Source of the DNA: Ensifer adhaerens
GTDB taxonomy: Bacteria; Pseudomonadota; Alphaproteobacteria; Rhizobiales; Rhizobiaceae
Reading direction: 5' to 3'
Length of the DNA stretch: 64,000 nt
Assembly (NCBI RefSeq): GCF_002940685.1
Contig: NZ_PNFP01000004.1
Span: forward strand, 248,001 to 312,000
The notes beneath the pieces are model-generated. The model worked only from the letters and a program-made list of their open reading frames with translations. It was not told the DNA's origin and did not search any database. This document shows, one piece after another, positions 36,202 through 47,012 of this stretch. Every line of letters begins with the position of its first letter. The stretch's first letter is position 1. The position numbers were made by a program, and so were the translations under genes.

Positions 36202-37373
36202 AGATACCAGGCACTGACCGCGAAGCAGCAGCCGGCGAAGGCGACGACCGACATCGAATAGAAGCCGTTCACCCCGTACCAGGCATAAAAATAGCCCGAC
36301 AGGAAGGTGAAGATCGCGGTGAAGATGCCGGTGTAGAAGAAATAGAGTCCCTGGGCCGACGCCTCCTGGGATTCCACCACCCGCTCGACGAGCTTGTGCT
36401 GCATGCCGGTGTGCATGATCGCATAGGTGAAGGCGTGGAAGCACTGCAGGATGAAGTAGCCGCCGAAGCCGAGATCCATCGGGAAGATGATCCAGCGCAC
36501 CACCGCCAGGAAACACCCTGACAAAATCATCACCCAGACGCTGAAGCGGCGGCTGATCGCCTTGGCGAAGATGAACATCGTCACTTCCGCCGCCACGCCC
36601 GCGCTCCAGAGCAGGCCGATCTCGGTGCCGCTGTAGCCGATCTGCTGCCAGTATATTGCCGAGAAGGCGAAGAGCATCGCGTGGCTGGCATTGACCAGCG
36701 TCACGCCGATCAGAAGCAGTTGCAGGTCGAGCTGCCGGAGCGACTTCGGCGGCGGCTCGGTGAGCGCGGTGATCGGCGACGGCCGCCGCGGCTTGCCGAC
36801 GCGCGGCGCCCCGTAGGCCATGGCGATGGTCAGGCCGAAACCGACGGCCATCGCCGGCAACACCATGTCGCTGCCGAAAATGCCGACCATCCAGCCGCCG
36901 AGCATGGTCGCGCCGATGAAGGCGACCGAACCCCAAAGCCGCATATGGGCATAGTCGAAGCCCCAGCGTCGCACGCCGGAGAGCGCGATCGCCTCGACGA
37001 TCGGCACATAGGGCGAATAGACCGCCGACTGCAGCGTATAGATGACCAGCACCGGCCAGAAGTCGCGGAAGTAGAACAGCACCAAAGCGGTGCCAAGTGA
37101 CAGGAAACCGGACCAGATCAGGACGATCGCCCGCTCGCCGAGCCGGTCGGCAATAACGCCGGCGATCGGCGCGGTGATGACGCGCACGAACATCGGCAGC
37201 GCCAGAACCACGCCGATCTCGAAGTCGGTCATCGACAGCGTGTGGAGCCACATCGGAAAATACGGCATCGCAAAGCCGTTGACGATCAGCGGCGCACAGA
37301 AGAGCAAAGCAATGCGAAGCGCAAAATGGCGCGGCGGAGGGCCCACATAGGCGGGCGCTTGGGAGGGAATCAT
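36153..37373 (-). CDS. MFS transporter (3-phenylpropionate transporter-like family)
   Basis: 406 residues from the ATG at 37373; 75 bases of upstream frame are not family-like. Twelve hydrophobic helices. The start FALRIALLFCAPLIVNGFAMPYFPMWL and the GVIADRLGERAIVL motif match the HcaT/nucleoside-permease-like MFS_1 group. The last 16 codons lie antisense to the end of the epimerase gene. Substrate uncertain. Its position tail to tail with a peptide epimerase hints at peptide or aromatic acid uptake, but they are on opposite strands. Confidence 0.85.
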   Translation of the reverse strand: MIPSQAPAYVGPPPRHFALRIALLFCAPLIVNGFAMPYFPMWLHTLSMTDFEIGVVLALPMFVRVITAPIAGVIADRLGERAIVLIWSGFLSLGTALVLFYFRDFWPVLVIYTLQSAVYSPYVPIVEAIALSGVRRWGFDYAHMRLWGSVAFIGATMLGGWMVGIFGSDMVLPAMAVGFGLTIAMAYGAPRVGKPRRPSPITALTEPPPKSLRQLDLQLLLIGVTLVNASHAMLFAFSAIYWQQIGYSGTEIGLLWSAGVAAEVTMFIFAKAISRRFSVWVMILSGCFLAVVRWIIFPMDLGFGGYFILQCFHAFTYAIMHTGMQHKLVERVVESQEASAQGLYFFYTGIFTAIFTFLSGYFYAWYGVNGFYSMSVVAFAGCCFAVSAWYLQPQRRGSGGKTSEAS

Positions 37374-37470
37374 CGTCTGACCTGATGGCTGTGCCCGATC
37401 TCTAGCACGAGCCGGGCGCCCCTCGCCATAACCTAGTTTTCGCGACACGACTTTCGGTGCGGCGCGAAGC

Positions 37471-38310
37471 TCACGCCGCGCGCTGGGTCAGAAGTTGGGC
37501 GAGCAGCTTGTCGGCTTCGGCCGAAGCTTCGCCTTCGCTGGCGCCGCCGCGCATCCGGTGCCAGGTGATGAGCTCCATCGTGCCGTCGTGGTGCTCGGCA
37601 ATCGCCGTGCAGCTTTCCACCCAGTCACCGGTGTTGATGTAACGGATGTCGCCGATCTCCTCGATGACAGCGTGATGGATGTGGCCGCAGATCACGCCCT
37701 GCGCATCGTGGCGGCGCGCCTCCTCGGCAACCACCTTCTGGAACTCGCCGATGAAGTTGACGGCGTGCTTGACCTGGAGCTTTGCCCAGGACGAGAACGA
37801 CCAGTAGGGCATGCCGAGACGCCGGCGGATTGCGGCGAGACCGATATTGATGGCGATCGCCGTGTCATAGGCCCAGTCGCCGAGATAGGCGAGCACGCGG
37901 GCATTGCGCACGACCACGTCGAATTCATCACCATGCAGCACCAGATACTTCCGGCCGTCGGCCCCCTCGTGCATGTAGCGCTGCGCCACCTCGATGCCGC
38001 CGAAATGTACGCCGGGAAAGTCGCGCAGGAACTCGTCGTGATTGCCGGGGATGTAGACGATGCGGGTGCCCTTGCGCGCCTTGCGCAGGAGCTTCTGCAC
38101 CACGTTGTTGCAGTTCTGCGGCCAGTACCAGCTCCGCTTCAGCCGCCATCCGTCGACGATATCGCCGACGAGCACGATCGTCTCCGCTTCATGATGCCGC
38201 AGGAAATCAAGCAGATAGTCGGTCTTGGCGGCTTTCGAGCCGAGATGGACGTCGGAGATGAACAACGTCCTGAGCTTTCGTACGGAGTTGTCTTGCTGCG
38301 CCGCCATCAT
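37471..38310 (-). CDS. UDP-2,3-diacylglucosamine diphosphatase-like metallophosphoesterase
   Basis: 279 residues. Calcineurin-type motifs in order: DVHLGS, VGDIVDGW, GNHDEFLRDF, VLHGDEFD and CGHIHH, giving a two-metal site. Layout and length match the LpxH-related COG2908 family. Rhizobia often use LpxI for the lipid A step, so this may act on another envelope phosphoester. GAGG precedes two consecutive ATG codons (38310 and 38307). Divergent from the malic enzyme gene. Confidence 0.85.
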   Translation of the reverse strand: MMAAQQDNSVRKLRTLFISDVHLGSKAAKTDYLLDFLRHHEAETIVLVGDIVDGWRLKRSWYWPQNCNNVVQKLLRKARKGTRIVYIPGNHDEFLRDFPGVHFGGIEVAQRYMHEGADGRKYLVLHGDEFDVVVRNARVLAYLGDWAYDTAIAINIGLAAIRRRLGMPYWSFSSWAKLQVKHAVNFIGEFQKVVAEEARRHDAQGVICGHIHHAVIEEIGDIRYINTGDWVESCTAIAEHHDGTMELITWHRMRGGASEGEASAEADKLLAQLLTQRAA

Positions 38311-38483
38311 GCCAGCCTCGTCTTAAGGTTACGCTTTCTGCCCTCGTGAGAACCAGACTCGTGTTTCAGGAAGATGACATCAGCATTGCGTCGCCGGTCC
38401 GCCCGCTGAATTCAGCGCTGCAAACTGTACCTTGCTTCGAATTCATGCCAAAAGGCACGACCACGAATGAGGAATGTGAGAGC

Positions 38484-40796
38484 ATGAATACGGGCGACAA
38501 GACGAAATCCCATACCGGTCCGGCCAGCGGCGACATCGACCAGCAGGCCCTTTTCTTCCACCGTTATCCGCGCCCGGGTAAGCTCGAAATCCAGCCCACC
38601 AAGCCGCTCGGCAACCAGCGCGACCTGGCGCTCGCCTATTCTCCGGGTGTTGCCGCCCCTTGCATCGCCATCCGTGACAACCCGGAGCAGGCTGCCGATT
38701 TCACCGCCCGCGCCAACCTGGTCGCGGTGATCTCCAATGGCACGGCCGTGCTCGGTCTCGGCAACATCGGCCCGCTGGCGTCAAAGCCTGTCATGGAAGG
38801 CAAGGCCGTCCTGTTCAAGAAATTCGCCGGCATCGACGTCTTCGACATCGAGATCGATGCGTCGAGCATCGATCGCATGGTCGACGTGATCTCGGCGTTG
38901 GAGCCGACCTTCGGCGGCATCAACCTCGAAGACATCAAGGCACCGGAATGCTTTGAAGTCGAACGTCGCCTGCGCGAGAAGATGCAGATCCCGGTCTTCC
39001 ACGACGACCAGCATGGAACCGCCATCATCGTCGCCGCCGCGATCCTCAACGGCCTCGAACTCGCCGGCAAGGACATCGCCAAGGCGAAGATCGTCACCTC
39101 GGGTGCGGGTGCGGCCGCTCTTGCCTGCCTCAACCTGCTCGTGACGCTCGGTGCCAAGATCGAGAACATCTGGGTCCACGACCTCGAAGGCCTGGTCTAC
39201 AAGGGCCGCGAGGTGCTGATGGACGAGTGGAAGTCCGTCTACGCCCAGGATAGCAGCAACCGCGTTCTCGCCGACAGCATCGGCGGCGCCGATGTCTTCC
39301 TCGGCCTTTCTGCCGCCGGCGTGCTGAAGCCCGAACTGCTGGTGCAGATGGCGGAAAAGCCGCTGATCATGGCGCTTGCCAACCCGACGCCGGAAATCAT
39401 GCCGGAGGCCGCCCGCGCTGCCCGTCCCGACGCGATGATCTGCACCGGCCGCTCGGATTTCCCCAACCAGGTCAACAACGTCCTCTGCTTCCCGCATATC
39501 TTCCGCGGCGCGCTCGATTGCGGCGCAAGCACGATCAACGAAGAAATGAAGATGGCCGCGGTGCGCGCCATCGCCGGCCTTGCCCGCGAGGAGCCGTCCG
39601 ATGTCGCCGCCCGCGCCTATTCCGGCGAGACCCCGGTCTTCGGCCCCGACTATCTGATCCCCTCGCCCTTCGATCAGCGCCTGATCCTCCGGATCGCGCC
39701 GGCGGTTGCCAAGGCTGCGGAGGAGAGCGGCGTCGCCACCCGTCCGATCCAGGACTATGACGCCTATCTCGACAAGCTGAACCGCTTCGTCTTCCGCTCG
39801 GGCTTCATCATGAAGCCGGTCTTTGCCGCCGCCAAGAACGCCCAGAAGAACCGGGTCATCTTTGCCGAAGGCGAAGACGAGCGCGTGCTGCGGGCGGCCC
39901 AGGTGCTGCTAGAAGAAGGCACGGCCCGCCCGATCCTGATCGGCCGTCCCCAGATCATCGAGACGCGCCTGCGTCGCTATGGCCTGCGCATCCGTCCCGA
40001 TGTCGATTTCGAGGTGGTGAACCCCGAAGGCGACCCGCGCTACCGCGACTATGTCGAGGACTATTTCGCCCTCGTCGGCCGTCTCGGCGTCATCCCGGAA
40101 GCCGCCCGCACCATCGTGCGCACCAACACGACCGTCATCGGCGCGCTCTCGGTCAAGCGCGGCGAAGCGGATGCGCTGATCTGCGGCGTCGAAGGCCGCT
40201 ACAGCAAGCACCTGCGCGACGTGTCGCAGATCATCGGCAAGCGCGACGGCGTGCTCGATTTCTCGGCGCTCAGCCTGCTGATCTCGCAGCGCGGAGCCAC
40301 CTTCTTCACCGATACCTATGTGAGCTACTGCCCGAGCGCGGAAGAGATCGCGCAGACGACGGTCATGGCGGCGCAGGAAATCCGCCGGTTCGGCATCACG
40401 CCGCGTGCCGCCCTCGTGTCGCATTCCAACTTCGGTTCGCGTGATTCGGAAAGTGCCACCAAGATGCGCAAGGCCCTGCAGCTCGTGCGGGAACTGGCGC
40501 CCGACCTCGAGGTCGACGGCGAAATGCACGGCGACGCGGCGATCTCGGAAGCGCTGCGTCAACGCGTCATGCCCGACAGCAGCCTGACGGGCGAAGCCAA
40601 CCTGCTGGTCTTCCCCAATCTCGATGCCGCCAACATCACGCTCGGCGTCGTCAAGACCATGACCGACAGCCTGCATGTCGGTCCGATCCTGCTCGGCTCG
40701 GCGCTGCCGGCACATATCCTGTCGCCGTCGGTCACCTCGCGCGGCGTCGTCAACATGGCGGCCCTTGCGGTCGTCGAAGCCAGCCATCCGGGCTGA
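38484..40796 (+). CDS. dme: NAD(P)-dependent malic enzyme with fused phosphotransacetylase-like domain
   Basis: 770 residues from the ATG at 38484, equal to the length expected for rhizobial DME. The N-terminal malic enzyme domain (about 1-430) has [30 protein letters not shown] with the metal-binding acidic residues, [11 protein letters not shown] and the nucleotide fold [15 protein letters not shown]. The C-terminal part (about 430-770) is a phosphotransacetylase-like domain ([17 protein letters not shown]), which is regulatory rather than catalytic in this family. It decarboxylates malate to pyruvate, feeding acetyl-CoA supply during growth on C4 acids and, in bacteroids, nitrogen fixation. 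Assignment as dme rather than tme rests on length and on the sinR/sinI/bluB neighbourhood. Confidence 0.9.
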   Translation: MNTGDKTKSHTGPASGDIDQQALFFHRYPRPGKLEIQPTKPLGNQRDLALAYSPGVAAPCIAIRDNPEQAADFTARANLVAVISNGTAVLGLGNIGPLASKPVMEGKAVLFKKFAGIDVFDIEIDASSIDRMVDVISALEPTFGGINLEDIKAPECFEVERRLREKMQIPVFHDDQHGTAIIVAAAILNGLELAGKDIAKAKIVTSGAGAAALACLNLLVTLGAKIENIWVHDLEGLVYKGREVLMDEWKSVYAQDSSNRVLADSIGGADVFLGLSAAGVLKPELLVQMAEKPLIMALANPTPEIMPEAARAARPDAMICTGRSDFPNQVNNVLCFPHIFRGALDCGASTINEEMKMAAVRAIAGLAREEPSDVAARAYSGETPVFGPDYLIPSPFDQRLILRIAPAVAKAAEESGVATRPIQDYDAYLDKLNRFVFRSGFIMKPVFAAAKNAQKNRVIFAEGEDERVLRAAQVLLEEGTARPILIGRPQIIETRLRRYGLRIRPDVDFEVVNPEGDPRYRDYVEDYFALVGRLGVIPEAARTIVRTNTTVIGALSVKRGEADALICGVEGRYSKHLRDVSQIIGKRDGVLDFSALSLLISQRGATFFTDTYVSYCPSAEEIAQTTVMAAQEIRRFGITPRAALVSHSNFGSRDSESATKMRKALQLVRELAPDLEVDGEMHGDAAISEALRQRVMPDSSLTGEANLLVFPNLDAANITLGVVKTMTDSLHVGPILLGSALPAHILSPSVTSRGVVNMAALAVVEASHPG

Positions 40797-41066
40797 GATG
40801 GAGACGCGGAGATCGCTACCGATCTTCGCCGACTTCGGGCGCCACGCCGGCGCCGGCAAAACCGTATCCGGGTGTCGCGCCTGCTTCAGGCGCGGCATCG
40901 CTCGCCCATCGGATTGCCCGCGGTTGGGCGCCCCTCACGCAGCCGCCCGGCAATCACAATCAAGACGCGCACAATTGGTATTATACACTAAACAGGAAAG
41001 TTTGCGCTGGACAAAAGGTGAACCTCTAACCATGCTGGGACCTCGGACGAGATTCGGTGTTGTGGC

Positions 41067-41804
41067 ATGACTGAGCAGCAGGCTGTCCTCGACATGCTGG
41101 AAATCCTGGAATGCGGCGGCTGCGTCGAGCCCGCTCATTTCTTTACCCTGATGCGTCGTACTTTTCGCATCGCCCACCTGCTTTACCTCGAGGCCGAACC
41201 CTACGCCGACGAACTCAAGGTCTGCCGGCTGCATCACACTTTCGGTGCCTATGCCGCCGAGATCTACCGCGCGCGCGGCCTTCACCGCATCGATCCGATC
41301 CTGAAACTGGCGCTTGGCGGCGTGCGGCCGGTGGAATGGACGATGGCGCGGCATCGCTTCCCCGAATGCGAACCGCTGTTCCAAGCGGCCCAGGAAATTG
41401 GCATTTCGACCGAGGGTGTCGCCCTGCCGCTGCCGTCGCCGGCCGGCCGCATGGCGCTTCTGGCGATCAACGTCAACATGTCGGCGGGCGAGTGGACAAC
41501 CTATAGGCGGCATCACCTGCGCGATTTCCAGCTGGCCGCCAATCTCTTCCACGCCGCGATGCTGGAGCATGGCGCCATGGCCGGCAGCATTTCGACCCGC
41601 GACATGCGGCTCACCGGCCGCGAAACCGAAGTCCTGACCTGGGCTGCCGCCGGCAAGAGCTATTGGGAAATCGCCACGATCCTCGGCATTTCCGAGCGTA
41701 CCGTGCGTTTCTTCATGACCAATGCGCGACGCAAGCTGAACGTCGTTTCCAACACCCAGGCCGTGGCACAGGCCGTGCGGCACGCGCTGATCCCCTCCGT
41801 TTGA
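41067..41804 (+). CDS. sinR: LuxR-type quorum-sensing regulator SinR homologue
   Basis: 245 residues. The N-terminal autoinducer domain (about 20-165) is followed by a LuxR helix-turn-helix (about 180-240: LTGRETEVLTWAAAGKSYWEIATILGISERTVRFFMTNARRKL) that keeps the conserved Glu, Leu and Gly. In the ligand domain Asp76 (RIDP) and Trp91 (PVEW) match the key Asp and Trp of TraR and Tyr67 matches its Tyr, but the first pocket Trp aligns with Ala63. It lies directly upstream of sinI with a lux-type box between them, downstream of dme as in Sinorhizobium. Ensifer-type regulator of long-chain AHL synthesis, by homology. Confidence 0.9.
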   Translation: MTEQQAVLDMLEILECGGCVEPAHFFTLMRRTFRIAHLLYLEAEPYADELKVCRLHHTFGAYAAEIYRARGLHRIDPILKLALGGVRPVEWTMARHRFPECEPLFQAAQEIGISTEGVALPLPSPAGRMALLAINVNMSAGEWTTYRRHHLRDFQLAANLFHAAMLEHGAMAGSISTRDMRLTGRETEVLTWAAAGKSYWEIATILGISERTVRFFMTNARRKLNVVSNTQAVAQAVRHALIPSV

Positions 41805-41865
41805 CACCCGACAAGACACCTCCACCGAAACCCCTCGAAATCTAGTGGCAAATATCGCGCATTTG

Positions 41866-41885
41866 AACTGTCGCTACTGACAGTT
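41866..41885 (+). promoter_or_regulatory. lux-type box between sinR and sinI
   Basis: AACTGTCGCTACTGACAGTT: seven-base perfect arms around six bases, and exactly NNCT-N12-AGNN, the general 20-bp lux-box form. It ends 59 bases before the sinI ATG, as expected for a site from which SinR (or ExpR) controls sinI. Confidence 0.8.
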
Positions 41886-41944
41886 ACGCAACCGCCGCGA
41901 GCCTGACAGCATCGCCCCATCCCCAAACTCGGATGGAGAAATCG

Positions 41945-42589
41945 ATGATCAGGATCCTGAACGGAAAGACCCGCGCACAACACCCGGCGGCCGTCGACGA
42001 CATGTTCCGGTTGCGCAAGCGCGTCTTCCACGACTTCCTGAAATGGGACGTCAAGACCGAAGGCGAATGGGAGATCGACAATTACGATCAGGCCAACCCG
42101 CTCTACGTCCTGTCCTATGCGCCCGACACCGGCCGGCTGCGCGGCGCCCTGCGGCTCCTGCCGACGCTTGGCCCCAACATGCTGGACGATACCTTCCCGA
42201 TCCTGCTCGGCGACAATCCGGAAATCCGCAGCGCTTCCGTCTGGGAATCCAGCCGCTTCTGCATCGAGCCGGAGATTTCGCAGGACCGCGCGTCCAATCA
42301 GGTGACGGTCGCGGCGGCCGAACTGATGTGCGGCGTCGGCGAACTGGGTCTCGCCTCCGGCATCAGCCACATCGTCACGGTAACGGACGTGTTCCTCGAG
42401 CGCATGTTCCGGCGCATGGGATGCCCCGGCGAACGCATCGCCGAACCGCATCGCATTGGCTCGGTCTTTGCCGTCGCCGTCGCCTGGGAAGTGACCCCGG
42501 ATCTGCTTTCGCGGATGAAGGCGGTCGCCGCCATCGAAGGGACCGTGCTTGAACGTCCGATGTCGCTGGAAACCGCGCGCGCCGCCTGA
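41945..42589 (+). CDS. sinI: Acyl-homoserine lactone synthase SinI homologue
   Basis: 214 residues from the ATG at 41945, preceded by GGAG at six bases; an ATG four codons earlier has no such site. The LuxI-family invariant residues are all visible: Arg, Phe and Trp in RLRKRVFHDFLKW, the two Asp in EIDNYDQ, Arg in RGALRLLP, Phe in DDTFP, and Glu and Arg in SVWESSRF. It makes AHLs from S-adenosylmethionine and acyl-ACP; the Sinorhizobium enzyme prefers long chains. Downstream of sinR and its lux-type box. Confidence 0.93.
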   Translation: MIRILNGKTRAQHPAAVDDMFRLRKRVFHDFLKWDVKTEGEWEIDNYDQANPLYVLSYAPDTGRLRGALRLLPTLGPNMLDDTFPILLGDNPEIRSASVWESSRFCIEPEISQDRASNQVTVAAAELMCGVGELGLASGISHIVTVTDVFLERMFRRMGCPGERIAEPHRIGSVFAVAVAWEVTPDLLSRMKAVAAIEGTVLERPMSLETARAA

Positions 42590-42743
42590 GTGCGTCAGTC
42601 GATCGGCGCTGTTAACGCAAACCGTCGCTTGTCGTTGCACGATCATCGGCAAGCTCTATGATGGAGGGCGAAACAGGAATGCCGCTGGCAGCCGCCCGGA
42701 GAAGGTTGGCGCCGACCTGGCAACAGGAAGAGACTTTCGCCCC

Positions 42744-43823
42744 GTGTTCACGCGCCTGAAACACGTCGCTGCGGCCCTTGTGCCATTGGTTCTGATCGGT
42801 GCCGGTCCGTCACTGGCATCGACGACCTGCGACCGCCTGAACGCCCGCCTCGCGCAACTGCCCGATTACGTCGCCAGCAATGCCGATGCGCGAGATTACG
42901 CGAGCGCCATCTCGCGCCAGAACATCGAACTGCGGCGGGCGAAGAACGACCGCCGCCGCGCCGGTTGCGGTGGCGGCAACGCCCCCGTCTTCGACGGCGG
43001 CGACGCCGACACTTGCGGCGGGCTGAACAGCCTCATCGCCGAGATGGAAGACAATCTGCGCATGCTGAAATCCGAGCGCGAGCAGATCGTCGCCGGCGGC
43101 AGCGACGACAGCCGTCGCCGCATCCTCGCCGCGCTCGAGATCAACGGCTGCTATGGCGACCGCGAGGAATTCGCGAGCGTCGAACCGGACGTGCCGGAAA
43201 GCCACCGCAACATCATTGCCGACCTGCCGCCCGAAGACGCCTACGGCCCGATGCTCGGACACGGCGAAGACGGTTACGCGCCGCAGGATCGCTACTACGC
43301 CGGCACGCTGCGCACCATGTGCGTGCGCACCTGCGACGGCGCTTTCTTCCCGATCTCGTCCGACGCGACACCGGCAGACTTCCCGCGCGACGAACAGGCC
43401 TGCCGGGCGCGTTGCCCGGGTGCCGAGACCGAGCTTTATTTCCATGACCTCAACACGGAAGAGAGCGACAAGATGGTCTCGGCCGTGACCGGGCGCCCCT
43501 ATACCGAAATGCCCAACGCCTTCGCCTATCGCACCCGCACCGTCGGCAAGCCCGGCCAGTGCGGCTGCCAGATACCGCAGACGGCCGCAACCACGCCGAA
43601 GGCAACCGGAACGAAGATCGGTGACGACCAGTCGTCCATCATCGTAATCGAGACCAAGAAGCCCGCCGATACCTCGACGGCCAAAGCGCCGGCCGAAGAA
43701 CGCCCCTACGACCCCGAGAAGAACAGGGTGCGTGTCGTCGGCCCGACCTACTTGCCGCAGGAAGAAACCTCGATCGACCTCAAGCACCCGAAGGGACCGG
43801 CCTATCAACCGGTCCAGAACTGA
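42744..43823 (+). CDS. Secreted DUF2865-type protein
   Basis: 359 residues from the GTG at 42744, with AGGAAGAG 11 bases upstream; no ATG fits. A signal peptide (HVAAALVPLVLIGAGPSLA) is followed by a helical region (about 30-120) and a Cys-rich core (MCVRTCDGAFFPIS, ACRARCPGAETELYF, QCGCQIP) typical of the DUF2865 family. The C-terminal 80 residues are Pro/Lys-rich and low in order. Function unknown. It follows sinI by 154 bases, with no terminator seen in the gap. Confidence 0.8.
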   Translation: MFTRLKHVAAALVPLVLIGAGPSLASTTCDRLNARLAQLPDYVASNADARDYASAISRQNIELRRAKNDRRRAGCGGGNAPVFDGGDADTCGGLNSLIAEMEDNLRMLKSEREQIVAGGSDDSRRRILAALEINGCYGDREEFASVEPDVPESHRNIIADLPPEDAYGPMLGHGEDGYAPQDRYYAGTLRTMCVRTCDGAFFPISSDATPADFPRDEQACRARCPGAETELYFHDLNTEESDKMVSAVTGRPYTEMPNAFAYRTRTVGKPGQCGCQIPQTAATTPKATGTKIGDDQSSIIVIETKKPADTSTAKAPAEERPYDPEKNRVRVVGPTYLPQEETSIDLKHPKGPAYQPVQN

Positions 43824-43836
43824 TCCCGTCGCGGCT

Positions 43837-44770
<934 letters not shown>

Positions 44771-44813
44771 CGGCGCCATAAGGGCACAGCGCCGGCGGAA
44801 AGACAAGCGCAGC

Positions 44814-45626
44814 TCAGAGCGGCGCTACCGGGTGCGGCGAACCGTCATAGGCGCCCCAGACGGACTGGTCGAAGCAGATCATCGATCCGGTCATCAGGCC
44901 GGATTCAGCCGATGACAGGTAGGCGCAGGCCCGGGCCACCTCGGCCGGATCGACGAGCCGGCCGAACGGCTGGCTGGCAGCCGCCTTTTCGAGCCAGTCG
45001 GCAGACGCGCCGTGAAACTCGCGCTGGATCCGGTCCTCGCCTTCGGACGCCATCCAGCCGATGTTGAGCCCGTTGACGCGGATCCGGTTGCGCAGGAGCG
45101 CGTAAGCCGTGTTCTTGGTGAGTGTTTCCAGCGCCCCCTTCGACGAGCAATAGGCAGCAATGAACGGCTGGCCGGCCATCGCCGACATGGATCCGATGTT
45201 GACGATCGTGCCTTCGGTCTTCTCGCGCCGCATCACCTTCACCGTTTCCTGCATCAGGAAGAACGGTGCGCGCACATTGATCGCAAACATGCGGTCGAAC
45301 AGTTCCGGTGTCGTGTCGAGGATCGTGCCGCGGTCGGTGATGGCGGCGGCATTCACCAGCGCATCGATCCGGCCGAATTCCTCATCGCAGGCGGCGACCA
45401 CCTTGCGGGCGTCCTCCACCCTTTCGAGATCGGCCTCGACATAGATCACCTTCGCACCGCTCGCCTTGCCGATCTGCTCGGCCTTCGCCCGCCCCTTGGC
45501 GGCGTTGCGTCCGCAAATAACGATGCCTTCAGCACCCCGTTCGGCAAAGAGGCCGGCAATCGTTGCGCCCAGTCCCTGCGTGCCACCGGTGACGATGGCG
45601 ATCTTGCCTTGCAATTGTGCGCTCAT
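44814..45626 (-). CDS. Short-chain dehydrogenase/reductase
   Basis: 270 residues from the ATG at 45626, where GGGAGGAATTCG gives a strong Shine-Dalgarno. Rossmann motif TGGTQGLG, the NAAAI strand, catalytic Ser in GSMSAM and the YCSSKG Tyr/Lys pair are all present. The nucleotide loop ends in CGRNAAK, favouring NADP(H), though this is a weak guide. The C-terminus SPHPVAPL is short. It sits 89 bases downstream of the PhyH-type gene on the same strand, so they likely form an operon controlled by the divergent LacI regulator. Confidence 0.9.
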   Translation of the reverse strand: MSAQLQGKIAIVTGGTQGLGATIAGLFAERGAEGIVICGRNAAKGRAKAEQIGKASGAKVIYVEADLERVEDARKVVAACDEEFGRIDALVNAAAITDRGTILDTTPELFDRMFAINVRAPFFLMQETVKVMRREKTEGTIVNIGSMSAMAGQPFIAAYCSSKGALETLTKNTAYALLRNRIRVNGLNIGWMASEGEDRIQREFHGASADWLEKAAASQPFGRLVDPAEVARACAYLSSAESGLMTGSMICFDQSVWGAYDGSPHPVAPL

Positions 45627-45715
45627 CGAATTCCTCCCTTGGAAATGATCGTTGGAAACGGCTTCGGCTCCCGGCCGAAACACGCCGGGAGCCTGTCGAA
45701 TGCGAGGCTGAGCCG

Positions 45716-46909
45716 TCAGCTCAGCTTGCGCTTGGCCTGCGCCTCGAGCGCCGCGCGAAAATCCGCCTCGTCCGTTCCGGCCGCCAGAGCCTCGCGCATC
45801 AACTGCGCCTGCGTTTTCGGCGCCAGTCCGCCGAGCGGTGGATCGCGGTCGAGATTGGTCGGGAAGGAGTAGCCTTCGGCACAGGAGGCGATGGCATTGG
45901 ACGCTTCCGCGTCCGTCAGCTTGCCGCCCGCCAGCAACGCCCGCAAGGCCGGGTAGAGCGTCGCGCTCATCGTCAGCCGATCGACCGTCTCCATCGCGCG
46001 CCCGAGGGCCGAGGACACCTGCAGCAGGTTGGCGACGCGGCGGATGTCGGCGGAACGATTGGTGCCGGCGGCATGGAAGAGCGCCGGATTGAAGAAGACG
46101 ACATCGCCTTTTTCGAGCGGAAGCTGCACGTGATGTTCGTCGAAATAGGCGCGGAATTCCGGCCGGTTGAGCGCCAGATAGCCCGGCACGTAGGTTTGGC
46201 TATAGGGAAGGAACAGCGTCGGCCCGCTTTCGAGCGGCATGTCGCAATGGGCGACCGCCCCTTGCAGCGTCAGCACCGGCGAGAGTTTGTGCACGTGCGC
46301 CGGGTACTGCTCGATCACGGCGGCCGTCTGGAAGCCGAGATGGTAGTCCCTGTGCGCCGACTGCGCCGCGCCGCCCGGATTGACGCGGTTGACTTGCGCC
46401 GTCATCTGATAGTTCGGTCCGAGCCAGGCCTCGCTGACGAGCGCGATGACGGCGTTGCCATAATAGGCGGCGAAGTTCTCCGGTGCCTTCAGACAGTGCT
46501 TTTCCAGCGAGTTCCAGATGCGGTCGTTGGCGCCGGGCTTGGCGAAATGATCGCCGCCGCCGCTGTTGCTTAGATGCTGCTCCTCGATGATCGCGTCGAA
46601 GACGGCGCTGGCGGCATCGATCGGCGCCGTGTCGGCAAAGGCGCGCTTGAACACCGCCACGCCCGGCCCCGTTGCCAGCACCTCGCAGATTTCCGCCAGA
46701 ACCGCCCGCCGCGTTTCGGGGCCGCCACAGGCCGCAAGCAGTTCGGCGCTGTCATAGATCAGGACGTTCTTTTCGCAGCCAGACGCATGGGGATAGTCGG
46801 CCAAGCTGGTCCGGCGCTCGACTTCCGCCCGGAACGCTTCGAGATCGCAGGCCTCCTCGGTCAGCCAGACGCGCTCGATCCGCTGGCGCGCCTTGTTGTC
46901 GGTCTTCAT
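45716..46909 (-). CDS. Phytanoyl-CoA dioxygenase (PhyH) family oxygenase
   Basis: 397 residues. Fe(II)/2-oxoglutarate oxygenase fold: iron ligands in SAHRDYH (His-x-Asp) and the distal His in FFNPALFHAAGTNRSADIRR, where the following Arg binds 2-oxoglutarate. DMPLESGPTLFLPYSQ is the usual PhyH loop. The substrate is unknown; with the SDR downstream it could hydroxylate then oxidise a small metabolite. First gene of a two-gene unit, divergent from a LacI-type regulator 103 bases away. Confidence 0.85.
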   Translation of the reverse strand: MKTDNKARQRIERVWLTEEACDLEAFRAEVERRTSLADYPHASGCEKNVLIYDSAELLAACGGPETRRAVLAEICEVLATGPGVAVFKRAFADTAPIDAASAVFDAIIEEQHLSNSGGGDHFAKPGANDRIWNSLEKHCLKAPENFAAYYGNAVIALVSEAWLGPNYQMTAQVNRVNPGGAAQSAHRDYHLGFQTAAVIEQYPAHVHKLSPVLTLQGAVAHCDMPLESGPTLFLPYSQTYVPGYLALNRPEFRAYFDEHHVQLPLEKGDVVFFNPALFHAAGTNRSADIRRVANLLQVSSALGRAMETVDRLTMSATLYPALRALLAGGKLTDAEASNAIASCAEGYSFPTNLDRDPPLGGLAPKTQAQLMREALAAGTDEADFRAALEAQAKRKLS

Positions 46910-47012
46910 CCCGTTTCCTCCTCTGGAACATCCCGATGAAGACGACTATAGGCGGCGGCAAAACATGATATAGAGCAAGAATCCATCAAAAAACCATCAG
47001 CAGAGCGAGGCG

